A stretch of 64,000 nt of DNA, from the NCBI RefSeq assembly GCF_030272615.1, contig NC_081414.1, forward strand, positions 3,725,501 to 3,789,500. Direction: 5' to 3'. Each line of letters starts with the position of its first letter. The stretch's first letter is position 1. Positions 47,498 through 58,680 of the stretch are shown here, piece by piece. The notes below the pieces were generated by a model. That model searched no databases, was not told where the DNA came from, and saw nothing but the letters and a program-made list of their open reading frames with translations. The position numbers were made by a program, and so were the translations under genes. Source of the DNA: Cryptomeria japonica. Taxonomy: Eukaryota > Streptophyta > Pinopsida > Cupressales > Cupressaceae.

Positions 47498-48477
47498 CGT
47501 TGGCATTGTGTTGTCATTGATGTCAACCGGTATAGGATGGCTACCGGTATAAGAGATGTATGTGCAACACTATCATTGTTGTATATAGGTTGTGATGTCT
47601 TTGATATCACCTAGTGTTGCAGGCCACCTATAAGGGAGAGAATGCCATTCAATACAATGACCATTGGAGTCACCGGTACACAAGTTAGTGTTTGAATTGC
47701 GTGGAAGATATGGACAAGAGACGGGTATGATATAACAACCGGTAAATGATGACATCTAAGAGTTGGGTTGTTGATTGTGATGAAGAGGCAAAATGTTATC
47801 TAAATCACATCAACACTAGAGGAGAAGTATGTATAGGTCACCGGTATGTTGTGTGGATGCCAAACAATAGGACTCCCATCGGATAAAGATGCAATCGCCA
47901 TTTGAAGAGATGACTGACAGTGAATGAGACCTAACTAGATCACATGTGCCTATTTGAAGATATGTTGCTCATATAGGGAAACCATATTGGTGCATGGTAG
48001 GATGCAAATGACAAGGATCCACTCCCGCTGGTAAGTAGAGCTTATCTCCTATTATGCAAAGTGTGCATCATAGTTCTATGAGATAAGACAAAACGGTTAA
48101 AGAAGTGATGAGTTTGTCATCTTGACAAACTGGCTTAGATATGGTCTCGGCTGAGTAGCTGTAGATAGAGAGTGCAACCAGTATGCAGATGCCTCAGCTA
48201 GAAATAGTTGAAGGTTGATGACATGGTGTCATCAAGGGTGCCTATCGGTAAGCATGTCCAATGGTAATGCAGACAAAGTACAGATGCAGAAGACTCCCAT
48301 GTAATGAAGATATGCATAAGGTAGGTTAGCAAGAGTGTTGACCGGTTGAGTATTCCACCAGAAGAGATGTAGAGTGCAAAGTAATGGCAGATCGGTTAGG
48401 GTTTAACCGACAGGGTTAGTAAACCGGTAGATGAATCCGGTATTGTGCGTTGGTTGGTGACCGACATGGTGACCGAG
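47498..48477 (+). repeat. 3' LTR of element F, first part
   Basis: From CGTTGGCATTGTG (first T changed to C) to GGTGACCGAG. Aligns with 37327-38323. Split by the solo LTR at CCGAG. Confidence 0.93.
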
Positions 48478-49893
48478 TGATGCAGAGTATCTTGGAAAAC
48501 CAATCACAACTCTAGGATCATGTTGATCCATCTATATTTTTACCATTATAAAAATTCATTAGAGGCATATTCCATCATACTTCAACAATCAATCAATTAA
48601 GAAAACATAAACTTGATCCAGGTATCAAATTTGCCAACTTATTGTCCCTTTGGATAGACCTATATACAGAGGTATATAAATATATAACCAGACATAAAAA
48701 ACTCAATCCCTTCAGTCATAACCTGAATAGCTTTCTTAAAAACAACATATCCCAAATTTAGCCAAATCCAATGGTTAGATTAAAAGTTATGGTCTTTTCA
48801 CCAAGACCCATTTCTGTTGTCCCCAAATAAAACATGTGCATGCCCAGTCCATCTAGGGCATCAAATATCTTTCACAAAAAAAAACCAAATGATTTGAAAC
48901 TAATATAACATGAAATATTTATGGATCTAGTTTCATAATATGTAAGCCATTAAATTTTCAAATGGTTAAATCATTAGATAATCACAAACCCTTGTCTACA
49001 ACTCCATTGAAGATAGTTTAAAAACAGTTTTCATCAAAATCTTCATAACTTACACAAATGTGCATAAAAATGGCTCAGACCAAAATGAAATGAAAGTTGA
49101 TTCATATATATTTCCAATGAATCTATTTTGAGGTCATAATTCTTCCCAATGAGTCCATACCAAATGCTGCAACATGACTGTTCTCTGGAAATCTCAAATC
49201 TGCAAACAACCACTTTCACCAAAACTTTCATAACTTATTCATTTATTCATTAAACTGCACCAAACCAAAAGAATGAGAAAGATGATTCATTCCACTATCT
49301 AACCATTATAAATATATAGGGTTTATAGGCCATACATAGTTGTACAAGGCCTGGAAACAACAACTTAACACAAAAACACCAATCAAGATGGAAGTTTTAA
49401 ACACACCAATTTGTTCCAAAACTTTATCCTCCTTCTGTATTCTTCCCATAATGATTTGGTTCAACCAATACAACATATTTATAGACTCTTTGGTAGTTAT
49501 AAACCATCCAACTACCTTTATGACCCTTCATCTTCCCTTTTAAAACTTTATGTGCAATTTTTGCACTTTTACTTTTTGGCAAATGTTGCACTTTTGCCAT
49601 TTTCTTGCAACTTTGACACTTTTTCCTATTGACTCCCCAAATTGTAAAAACTCTTATAGACAATTTGAGATATTTTACGTTGATTTTACCCTTCCATGGG
49701 TTATTTCAACAATCTTGACCTTATAGACCAAACTGGGACCTAAAGAACAACTTTTAACAACTTTATGCAAATAATTACAATAATTGATCTTGTCTTTACA
49801 AATGGATTCATCATGAATCAATACATCATAAAAATGATCAAAATGACTTAAAACATCACTTTTCTCCTGGTGACCTCATGTTCTTGGGCACCA
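48478..49893 (-). repeat. Solo LTR related to the LTRs of array B
   Basis: 1,416 bp, TGATGCAGAG to GGGCACCA on the + strand, flanked by an exact CCGAG duplication (48473-48477 and 49894-49898). Reversed, it starts TGGTGCCC and ends CTCTGCATCA, as LTRs 2 and 3 of B end, and shares with B the block around GTTTCCAGGCCTTGTACAAC and the AGTTGTAAAA-rich tract. No internal sequence or second LTR is present, so it is the product of LTR-LTR recombination. No gene inside. Confidence 0.88.
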
Positions 49894-51185
49894 CCGAGCT
49901 GATATAGATGTCGACAAAGGGGCCACATGGAGGTGAAGTGGCAAGCATGCACAAGTCGGTGTCAGTGAGGTAGTTGACGATAGGTCGACATTTATGTTAA
50001 CTACATGATTCACAGGACGTGCAGTAGAGGTTTGCGGCTTGAGGTCAAATGGACAGCAGAGATCTAACACAGACTGTTTGAGCAAATCTAGGCAGGTGAA
50101 GGGAACCACAAAACCATTTTTTGTGTTCGACCAAGAAATCTGTTGACATGTTAAATGCGGACTGCCAAATGTGGAAGGTGTGATCAGGAAGCCACGACAA
50201 TGACAGGATTGATTGATGAGTTACAATTCATCAATCAAGGTGATCAGATCTCATGATATCTGATTAGATTTGGTTTGCCTCAAGGTAAATGAGGAAACCC
50301 TAACTGCCCCAAATTTGAATTTGATTTTGGTGGGAAAACTAGTTGATAAATATGCAAGCAAAAATCGATGAAGGCTACCTCTGAATGAGAGAGTGTTGCT
50401 ACATGTGAGAAGAAATAAGTCAAGTGCTCAAGGAGTATCAGAGGAGAGACTGTGTGAGAGAGAATCGAGTTGAAGGTTTCAACCGACAATAGTGAGGAAA
50501 CCGGTAGTCAGCCATTGAGTCTGATAGAGGAGTAAACCGGTAGTGACCATACCGGTAGAGAAGAGTTGCAAAATAATGCAGTGAAGGCAAGCAAAGAATT
50601 GACAGAGTGTAATACCAGAAAAGAAGAGAGAATCGACAGAGAGAGAACTGGAAAAGAAGAAAAAGAAGAGATTGAACCGGTGAAGGTGCAACAGAGAGTA
50701 AGTTGCATCTAGAGATAGGGGTGCTGCGGAGAGGTGAGTAGAGAACCGGTTGTGAATTGGTAAGCAGAGGAATGGTAAAGGGATTTGCAGAAGAGTTACA
50801 AAATCCATTTGTAATAAGACTATTACTTTTGTATTTGAATATACTCATTGTAGATCACTGAGTTGGAGCTCGGTGCAGGGGTTGTAGCTCCTTGGGTTGG
50901 TGCCCTAAACATTGTAATCAGAGATTCATTGTGAGGCTAGATTGGAGCAGTAGACTCCAGCAACATTTATCACCGAGGTTTTTCCCACCTTGGGTTTTCC
51001 TCTTATATATTGGTGGTATGTGATGTCCCCTTTATGTGAGAGTGCATTTGAGTTAGTCTCCCCTCTAACCGGTAAGTTATCTTTCTGTTAGATCTGATAA
51101 ACGGTATACACACATAGGATAGGCAGAGGGAAACGTTTGTGAAACATTGATTCACCCCCCTCTTAGTGGTACATTGTGTCTAACA
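49894..51185 (+). repeat. 3' LTR of element F, second part
   Basis: Continues from the duplicated CCGAG to CATTGTGTCTAACA, aligned with 38324-39644 of the 5' LTR. Contains TTCACCCCCCTCTTAG near 51151-51166. Confidence 0.93.
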
Positions 51186-54047
51186 CTAATGCCTCGTCAA
51201 CCAGTTTTAACTCCTTATCTAACCATGCCTTATCATTATTTATCATTTGCAAAAATGTCTAAATTTTAGCGTCCTTAAACTTCTCCATGGCTTGTCAAGC
51301 GGATGCCTTAGACAAAGAATCAAATTTTTTGGAGATGTGATCAATTAAATTTTTTAGCTTACCAAATGTACTGGTGCTTGCATCCAATTGCACTTTTGGT
51401 ATCACCTGACCCAAAACTTTCACTGATTTCTCAATTAGTTTCTTCTCCTCTGACTCACACTAAGCTAACTCTTGTCTGGCTTGCGCCTAAAGAGTAGCAA
51501 CAACTATCATCCTCTCAGTCAGAGACATTTGAGCAAAAGGTTTATCAAAATTGATTTTGAATTGAGGAAAACTCCCTACGCTCTGAGTTTTATCAGTGTC
51601 AATTGCCACTAATACGAGAGTTTCCAAAAGCTTGCCCTTATCTTTATCCTTGTCCTTATCCTTATCCGGTTCAGCCTGTTTTTCCTCATCTTTCTTCTCA
51701 ACTTCAACAAGTCCGAATTTATCCTCCTTAGGTGTCTCTTGTGCACCGATGTCACTACTTGGTGCACCATCCATGGCCTCTGTTAGTTTGTCATTATTAT
51801 TTGTAGCCTCATCAGCAACATAATCCAAAACTTGTTGATCATCACCATCCTATGTATTCTCATCTTTATTTACAGTTTCTGTCAAAGGGTTATCTAACTG
51901 AGTGGCATTATTTGGAGTATCTACAAGTCAGTTCTCAGTTAGAAAATTCTGCCAAATCGCGTTGGTCTCTCTCCTTATTTCTTCAACTCTTCCTACCTTT
52001 AAACTATTAACCATGTGCTTACTCTGGAATTCCTTTTTTTTAGCCAACAAAAGTAATCTATCAATCTCTTCTATGGTGATACTGGTGCAATGATTAACTA
52101 GCTCACTCTCCTTTATTTCCTTGTCCATCTAACTTGTTGATTTTCTTCTAACATCAATAAGATTGTACAAATATTTGGGTAGATATTTCTCTAACTCAAT
52201 TAATGCCTTACTAAATACATCCATATACAAAATTACTGCTTCTTCTATCAGTCTCTGATCTTTATCATCCATATTTACATAATATACAAATATATTCTTT
52301 AAATTACCATTTTTAATAATCTCATCAATTAGTTCTTGTTTAGATAACGAAGGAAAAATGTGATACTCTATTTTTGAGGATTTCATCTTACTAGATTCAA
52401 TGGCTTCATCATGATCAGACTTTGTCTTCTTTCCTTTCTTAGCCTGGCCTACCGGTTCAGGTTCAAATCTTACTTTCTTCTTCTACTTCTCACTCTTCTC
52501 ACCATTAGATTGTGATTTTCGGATCACCCTAGCGAATTCACTTTTCTTAGGTGCTTTGTGAACATTAGAATCAAATTCTGATTCTGATTCCATCAGAGTA
52601 ACTGCCACATATTCCCTCTAAATTTTCTTCTTCTTCCTCAAAATACCTTTACCCTTTCCAAATGTACCATAGGTTTCATCTTGAGTAATAGGTGTCTTCA
52701 CCGAAGCGGCAAAGGGTCATGTTACCTTTATCTTGACAGGAGCATATGCAGATTTCTATTTTTCTTCCTTCTTTGTTGCAACCCTTGCTACCCTAGCAGC
52801 CCTCACCTTCTCCCGAGGATAGCCCTCCTCAAAAAAAATATCCTTTACTATCTTCACCACCTTCCTCTTCCCTGTCAGTTCTATAAATTTGGAGTGTAAC
52901 TCCATTCACTTTTCCTTGCAGGTACCAAACCTCTTCTCCTTGTTGTCTTCCAGAGAGTTGAGAAAATGTTGTGCTAATGCCTCCAGGGTATCTTCATCCA
53001 CCTCATAACCCATAGGCATTATCCAAACAGTGCAGGGTTGGACCACTTCCATCAAGCATTCATCTTTATTCACCATAAAACATATTGTCCCCTCATACTT
53101 CTTGACAATTTCCTTGGGGATTCATACTCTATGCTTCATCTTTTCTTGAAATGTTATGAAGAAGGCCCACAAAGCACCATTTTGATTGTCTCAATTGCCA
53201 ATACTATCCAATCCTTGCTTAATCTGTTGCGCCATCAGTCTGTCATAAGCCCATTGGACTCTACCAGTTCCAGGGATTTGATTCATGAAATATAGGGCAA
53301 GACAGATAATCAATGATCCAAACTTGAAGACATGCTTTTTATCTTGTTTAATCTTCTTCAAATTGATCAACAATTCTTCCAACAACACACTGCATAGGTC
53401 ATAGTGACCGTCTTTCTTAACCATTTTGTATGCAGCATGAATTGTGGTGTCGGAGACTGAATTCAATCTGTTCGATTGATATACCTTGTACCCAATCACC
53501 ATAGCAACAAACCTAACATCATCATCCCTTATGTCACTGATTTTCATTGATCATCCATCTAATTTTGTACCGGTTAACTTGTTTACGGTAGGGTTTGTAA
53601 CCCCGGCTTCTCACCAGTTTGATGTAAATAGGTAACTTCTTTGATTGCTTCCGCAATGATCTTGTATGGCTTGTCCAGCCATATAAATTCAGCATGAACC
53701 CTTCTCAACACATACCTAACCCACTCCTCCCCATTGAAAGTCGGGAAGTTCACAAATTGGGTGAAACCCTTTCCTTTTAGCTGTGCAAATTCCAACTTAG
53801 GATTTCTGATATCGTCCATGATCTTATCTATGTACAAATCCAAAATGTCTTCTGACCTAATCTCCTCAATTTCACAATGAATATAAGCACAAACATCATC
53901 AACATGCAAAACATTGTGTTGAACGAAGGAAAATGCACCTATCAGGTCATCCTCCTTGGACTTGTATGGATGTTTCTTGAATACAGGACGAGTCTTGTCC
54001 TTCACTTCGACCACCAATAGAGTAGAGATAGAGGATGTAGATACCAT
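51186..54047 (-). pseudogene. Unknown long ORF of element E (ORF2), in place of pol
   Basis: Reading down from 54047: MVSTSSISTLLVVEVKDK, SFVQHNVLHVDDVCAY, GFTQFVNFPTFNGEEWVRYV, HAEFIWLDKPYKIIAEAIKE, a stop near 53583, then MKISDIRDDDVRFVAMVIGY, TIHAAYKMVKKDGHYDLC, KHVFKFGSLIICLALYFMNQ, after 53190 ITFQEKMKHRV, IPMGYEVDEDTLEALAQHF-like text, Lys-rich helices, an acidic Glu/Lys tract with a Asp-Lys repeat (about 51637-51668) and FAQMSLTERMIVVA. In-frame stops are mostly TAG/TGA. With 37326-37050 it once had about 1,000 codons. It is helical, charged, without membrane segment, and matches no retroelement enzyme I know. It begins about 390 bp after the gag stop. Confidence 0.65.
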
Positions 54048-54440
54048 TGCAAAATCTCAGAAAATAAGACTCAGATTAATGCCCTTCAAGAAAATACCTT
54101 GAACAATTGGTGAATGCCCTAGATCGCTTTGCCAGAATGTCATTTTCTCTTAGATCACCTGAAAAATTTAATAGCTTGGAAACTTTGATAGCTCGAAAAC
54201 ACTATTCGCAAGGTGAATAATGATTCTCTTATTCGCCCTTTTAACTCTATAAACCCTAATTTCCCTTTGAAATAAATGTACCTCAAATACTCAACCGGAC
54301 GCCTTGTTCAGTTACCGGATGCCACAATCAACCATCTGAGTTATGGATATCAATTGTCATTCGTAATCCATAGACAATAGATCTCATCAAGGGGTACTTG
54401 CAAGATTTTCATTGATTTGCCTCCCCTAAGGCCAAAAGCC
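54048..54440 (-). other. Spacer between gag piece and unknown ORF of element E
   Basis: No conserved frame. A/T-rich, with a possible leader for the unknown ORF, but I see no splice or promoter signal I could defend. Confidence 0.4.
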
Positions 54441-55670
54441 CTAGTTACCATATGAAGATTTTGCACCAGATACAGGTACAAATCCATTATTTGTCTTAGA
54501 TTCATCCTTTATCACCCACATCTTCTCATGCTTCTCTATGATCTCTTCCACTTTCTCTTTACCCTTCTTATTTGACTTATTCTTGTCTACCAGAGCATTG
54601 TTCTTGCTTCTGCAGTACTTTGCAATGTGATCGGTTTTGTTGCATGCCCTGCAAACAACATTAATCTTCACATATCTGAAGTTCATCTGATTTTGTCTTA
54701 TCCTGCACTGATTAGAGATATGTCCAAACATTCCAGAGGCATAGCATCTTTTGTTCTGAAATTTATTCACCACATCTCTACACATACTTCACTTGTGTCC
54801 AAAATTATTGCATATGAAACACTGACCGGTAAAGGTAGAAACATTGATGTTTATCACATTGTTATTGTTCATCATTCCATTATTCATCCTACTTCTGCAC
54901 TGACTTGCCATATGACCAAATTTATTACAAGTAAAACATCTACCATTAATTTTATGAGCATTAGGTTGTCTTACCTGAGGATTCTTGCTCTTCTTATTAG
55001 GTTTAGCATTGCCTTGTCCAAATCCAAAGGATTCACCTTTCTCATATCCAAGACCTCGCATATCCGTTCCATGTCTTTGACTTTCTAGCATCTCATCAAG
55101 TCTTGTTGAATTGGCTTTGAATTTGTCTTTGTATTCATTAGCAGTAGCAAGTTCATCCCTCAAGGTAACAACTTGTCTTTCAAGTTCTTGACCATTATTT
55201 CTTGATTGTGTCAACTCAAGCTTCAACTAATCATTCTCATAGGTAAGCCTGAAGCATTCATCAGCTCTTTCCTTGAATGATTGTGCTAGATTCTCATCGT
55301 TCTTCTTCTGGTCCTCAATCTCCTTTTTAAGTCTCATCACAGTGGATTGCATCTCATTCTTCAAAGCAGCATTTTCTCTCTCAAGCTTGTCCACTTCATC
55401 AACTTTGTCCTGGTATTCCATGATCTGATCTTCTCTCTCCTTTAAATTTTCCATTAATTCCTTTCTCTTTTCTCTGCAGATACTTGCTTGATCCTTCAAC
55501 TCACTAATGAATTCATCAGTTGCATTCAGATTCTTCTTCAATGTACAAACCTCACTTCTAGCAGCATCAAGATCCTCAAGTGCCACATTTAGTTGTATTT
55601 GAAAACTAGTATCCATTGAATCAATCTCCCAAATCTTCCTCAAGTGGTTAAGCTTCCACAAAGGTACAGA
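54441..55670 (-). pseudogene. Gag piece of element E: coiled coil and zinc knuckles
   Basis: Minus strand from 55661: IWEIDSMDTSFQIQLNVALE, then a long coiled coil (about 55600-55090: EVCTLKKNLNATDEFISEL, DEVDKLERENAALKNEM, QELERQVVTLRDELATANE) with one stop at 55228 region, then MRGLGYEKGES and four knuckles: CFTCNKFGHMASQC, CFICNNFGHK, CYASGMFGHISNQC (degraded) and CRACNKTDHIAKYC. A TGA near 54787 breaks it. It lacks the UBN2 capsid domain that D and F have: coding sequence starts right after the primer site. It ends at VSGAKSSYGN, TAG 54441. Confidence 0.85.
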
Positions 55671-55684
55671 GCTCTGATACTAAT
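55671..55684 (-). other. Primer-binding site of element E
   Basis: On the minus strand ATTAGTATCAGAGC follows the 5' LTR end, the tRNA-Met site TGGTATCAGAGC with one change. Confidence 0.82.
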
Positions 55685-56656
55685 TGTTGGATTCAAGGAT
55701 CATTGAGAGGGAGGGGTGAATCAATGATCTATGGGAAATCAAAACTGCAAACTTATTCTTTATCCACTAGTTAACAATGCATAACAAATATTAACATAAA
55801 CATGCAATGATAAAAGCACAAATCCACAACACCACAATTTTTACGTGGAAACTCGGAAAGGGAAAAACCATGGTGGGGGTAGAACCCACAATATTCATAT
55901 ATTATGGCCAAGAGTACATAAATATTACATAGATGGGGAATGCACTTGCATTCAAGCTCATTGCCTAGAGCTCACTATTCAATCATATGTTCCCAGAAGG
56001 CTACAACCTTCAGGGAAGGCTCACTGCCTTACAATTTGATTACAATGAGAATGTACAATAGAATAGAATCTAACTATGCAAAATTGAGTTCTGGTTAGGC
56101 TCTGTATCACTGCCTATCTTTGCTCTATTGATTACCCTCTTTCGGTTTCAGTTAGTTATCGGTTGATCTGAAACCAAAATGCGCACATAAAACTGCACTC
56201 AATCACACCAAAATCGATTGCTTACACACATAACACATCATAACATTACTAAAATCAACTGCTACAATGATCTTATATATCCGGTCTCACTACAAAAATA
56301 ATCTCCTGAAGTCAGCCTTAATAGATATAACATGTAGATGAAGTCGGCTCCAATCTCAAACACACCATAGCACCGAAATAAAATATTGTAACCACACGCT
56401 TCCTAAAGGTCCTACCAAACACCGAGAACACAAAAATAATCACCACAACCACTGGAGATGATTCTAGATCAACACATTATCAAAATACCTCGTTTTACTG
56501 GTTAACTGTCTATCAATTACCTCCATCTTTGGGATAGGCTAAGTCACGAATGTCATATTGAATCACCACGAAGATTTCACATCAATGACAACCCTAAACA
56601 ACTAATCAATCATCGAAAGTCTCCTCAAATCACCGGATGAGTGTCAATTGCCAACA
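55685..56656 (-). repeat. 5' LTR of element E (972 bp)
   Basis: Right copy, TGTTGGATTCAAGG to TTGCCAACA on the + strand, very similar to 35612-36603. Confidence 0.93.
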
Positions 56657-56727
56657 GATAGGCCATTCACAAATTTGGATTTCCTTAGTTGGCTTGAAGG
56701 AGACCGACTAACGCTATATCATCAATA
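56657..56727 (-). repeat. Element C 3' LTR, piece 3
   Basis: Matches the last 70 bases of the right LTR (61980-62051), ending ATCAATA. The minus-strand polypurine tract CTAAGAGAGAG (56728-56738) stands next to it. Confidence 0.9.
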
Positions 56728-57315
56728 CTCTCTCTTAGCTAGGGAGGAATCCTTCTTGATCTCTACAAGTCACATCACCTCATCATGATGACTAACACAA
56801 TGACTACACTCATGTGTATGAAGGAATCTTATCACCTCATCGTTATATTTGACCACAATGGCTACTCCCATATGTGGAAAGGAAAGATATCACCTCACTA
56901 TGATATCAACCATCATGGCTTCTCCAATGGATGGTGTAAAAATAGATATCACCTCACTGTGATATCAACCATTATTGTGAGATTGTCACCTCACAATGAT
57001 AGTAAAATGCACAAGTGTTCATCATTGTGAGATCGCCACCTCACAATGATATTCACCATGGCTCATCCCAGAGGGTGAACACACAAGTAAAAGAAAATCA
57101 TCACAGTCTCTCTCGCATGATGTTGTCATGGTGTCACACACATGACATCCACCATAACTCATTCTAGAGGGTGGATCCACCATGGCTCATCCCAAAGGGT
57201 GGAAATAAGGGCTTTCACCTCAAATCTCTTCTCAAGGAGAAATACATTAACAAGAGCTTACACTTTAAACTTCTCTCTCAAAGAGAAGAATGCATTAGTA
57301 TAAAATATAAATAGA
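56728..57315 (-). repeat. 3' leader of element C with diverged short tandem repeats
   Basis: After the polypurine tract, 56770-57060 repeats a motif of the type ATCACCTCACTATGATATCAACC at irregular 45-70 bp spacing, at least six times, and 57040-57210 repeats ACCATGGCTCATCCCAGAGGGTG about three times. No coding frame. Confidence 0.7.
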
Positions 57316-57997
57316 TCAATGATTTTGAGACTCAATCTCGGCTAGGGCTTCATTCTCCACCATACCAAGCTTATCTTGAAAGTACACAAACTTTATCTTG
57401 GAGAGAGGCTTGGTGAGAATGTATGTCGTCTTCTCATCATTACTAATGTATCTCAATTGAATAGCATTCATTTTCACCATGTCTCTAACATAGTGATACT
57501 TGATCTCCACATGCTTTGTTCTATCATGAAATACGGGATTGAAATAAAGCTTTACACAACTTTTATTATCACAATGGATAATTGCAGGCTCTAAGGATTG
57601 CCCAAACAATCCTGCAAGAAGCTTTTGAAGCCACACTGCTTCTTGTGCTCCCACACATGCTATAATATACTGCCTTTGTAGAGCTTAGTGCCACTGAAGA
57701 TTGTTTCTTGCTGCACCAAGGAATCATGGCAGAACCCAAACTAAAACAACAATTGGAGGTGCTCTTCTAATCAGTGACACACCCTGCCCAATTGGAATCA
57801 GTAAATCCATGCAGCTCCAAGTCCACATCAGAAGAATATCTTAGGCCATATCCAACTGTGCCGCACAAGTATCTCAGAATATATTTTGTTGCAACTAGAT
57901 GTATTTGCTTTGGTTCATACATGAACTCGCCAAGTGCACTCACTGCATAGCAAATATCTGGTCTAGTATTGACTAGGTACATCAAAGATCCAATCAT
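57316..57997 (-). pseudogene. RNase H of element C
   Basis: Minus strand: MIGSLMYLVNTRPDICYAVSA, ILRYLCGTVGYGLRYSSD, LHGFTDSNWAGCVTD (catalytic Asp), a stop at about 57767, a degraded KSTSG region, then AQEAVWLQKLLAGLF, IIHCDNKSCVKLYFNPVFH, RTKHVEIKYHYVRDMV, ISNDEKTTYILTKPLSKIKF. It has copia-type order, with a stop and frame loss between 57767 and 57655. Confidence 0.9.
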
Positions 57998-58680
57998 CTA
58001 CCTGTATAGTGTAGAATCAACCAAATTTGAAATAGATGCAACCTCTCTTAACTTATGCAAGTTGGTCTCCATAGGTGTGGACATGGATTTACAATCCATC
58101 TTACCAAATCTCTTTAAAATCTCAATGGTGTACTTCCCTTGACTCAGAATGATACCATCAGATTTGTGCCAAAACCCAAGAAAGTAGTGCAATAAACCAA
58201 GATCCTTCATCTCAAATTCAAAAGATAACTCCTTCTTGCATTTGATAATAAGATGATCTTCTCCAGTGATAAATAAGTCATCAACATAAAGAGTTCAGAT
58301 AAATGCTTCCCCATTAATTACCTTGAAGTACACTTTGAATTTGCATCATTCTTCGAGAAGCCCAATCCTATCAGGTAACGATCAATCCTTTCCTACCAAG
58401 CATGTGGAGCCTGCTTAAGGCCATACAATGCTTGCTTCACCTTGCAAAGATGAAACTCATTCCCATGTACCGCAAATCCTTCAGGTTTCTCATTATATAC
58501 TTCCTCCTCGATTACACCATTTAGAAAGTTTTCCTTATAGTCAATTCCCTTCTTCTGAGAGAACCCTCTAGCCACAAACCTAGCCTTGTATTTCTCAATA
58601 CTACCATCAGCAGCATGTTTGATCTTAAAGAGCCACTTAGAAGAAACAATAGATTTATCTTCTAGTCTAGGTACAATGTC
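57998..58680 (-). pseudogene. Reverse transcriptase of element C, with internal deletion
   Basis: Minus strand: VPRLEDKSIVSSKWLFKIKH and ARGFSQKKGIDYKENF, then directly LNGVIEEEVYNEKPEGF and KVKQALYGLKQAPHAW. About 35 residues normally between ETFAPVAR and DVKTAFLNG are gone, including the first catalytic Asp. Downstream in shifted frames are LYVDDLFITGED (catalytic YVDD), EMKDLGLLHYFLGF, ILKRFGKMDCKSMSTPME. Stops and frameshifts at about 58393, 58300 and 57998. Inactive. Confidence 0.9.

Larger units (their letters stand above)
37327..51185 (+). mobile_element. Element F: large non-autonomous Sirevirus-like element, gag only
   Basis: Inserted in the unknown ORF of E, with an exact CTAAT duplication (37322-37326 and 51186-51190). 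LTRs of about 2.3 kb run from TGTTGGCATTGTG (5' copy TTTTGGCATTGTG) to GTGTCTAACA. It has a tRNA-Met primer site and the polypurine tract AAAGGGGGAGAT. The internal part carries gag and an unrecognised ORF but no protease, integrase, RT or RNase H. It contains element G (42316-46798) and a solo LTR (48478-49893). LTR ends resemble those of D, a likely helper family. Confidence 0.92.
35612..56656 (-). mobile_element. Element E: Sirevirus-like element, minus strand, no pol
   Basis: Inserted in the left LTR of C with duplication GATAT (35607-35611) versus GATAG (56657-56661). LTRs read, on the + strand, from TGTTGGATT (left copy TATTGGATT) to TTGCCAACA. On the minus strand the order is 5' LTR (55685-56656), primer site, a coiled-coil and zinc-knuckle gag piece, a long ORF of unknown function, polypurine tract and 3' LTR (35612-36603). 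No protease, integrase or RT is seen in its own about 5.2 kb internal sequence. Element F (37327-51185) is inserted in the unknown ORF. Confidence 0.92.

Noticed and set aside
35612-56656. E and F as one composite element
   Set aside because: F has its own exact CTAAT duplication, LTR pair, primer site and polypurine tract, and the unknown ORF of E continues across it.
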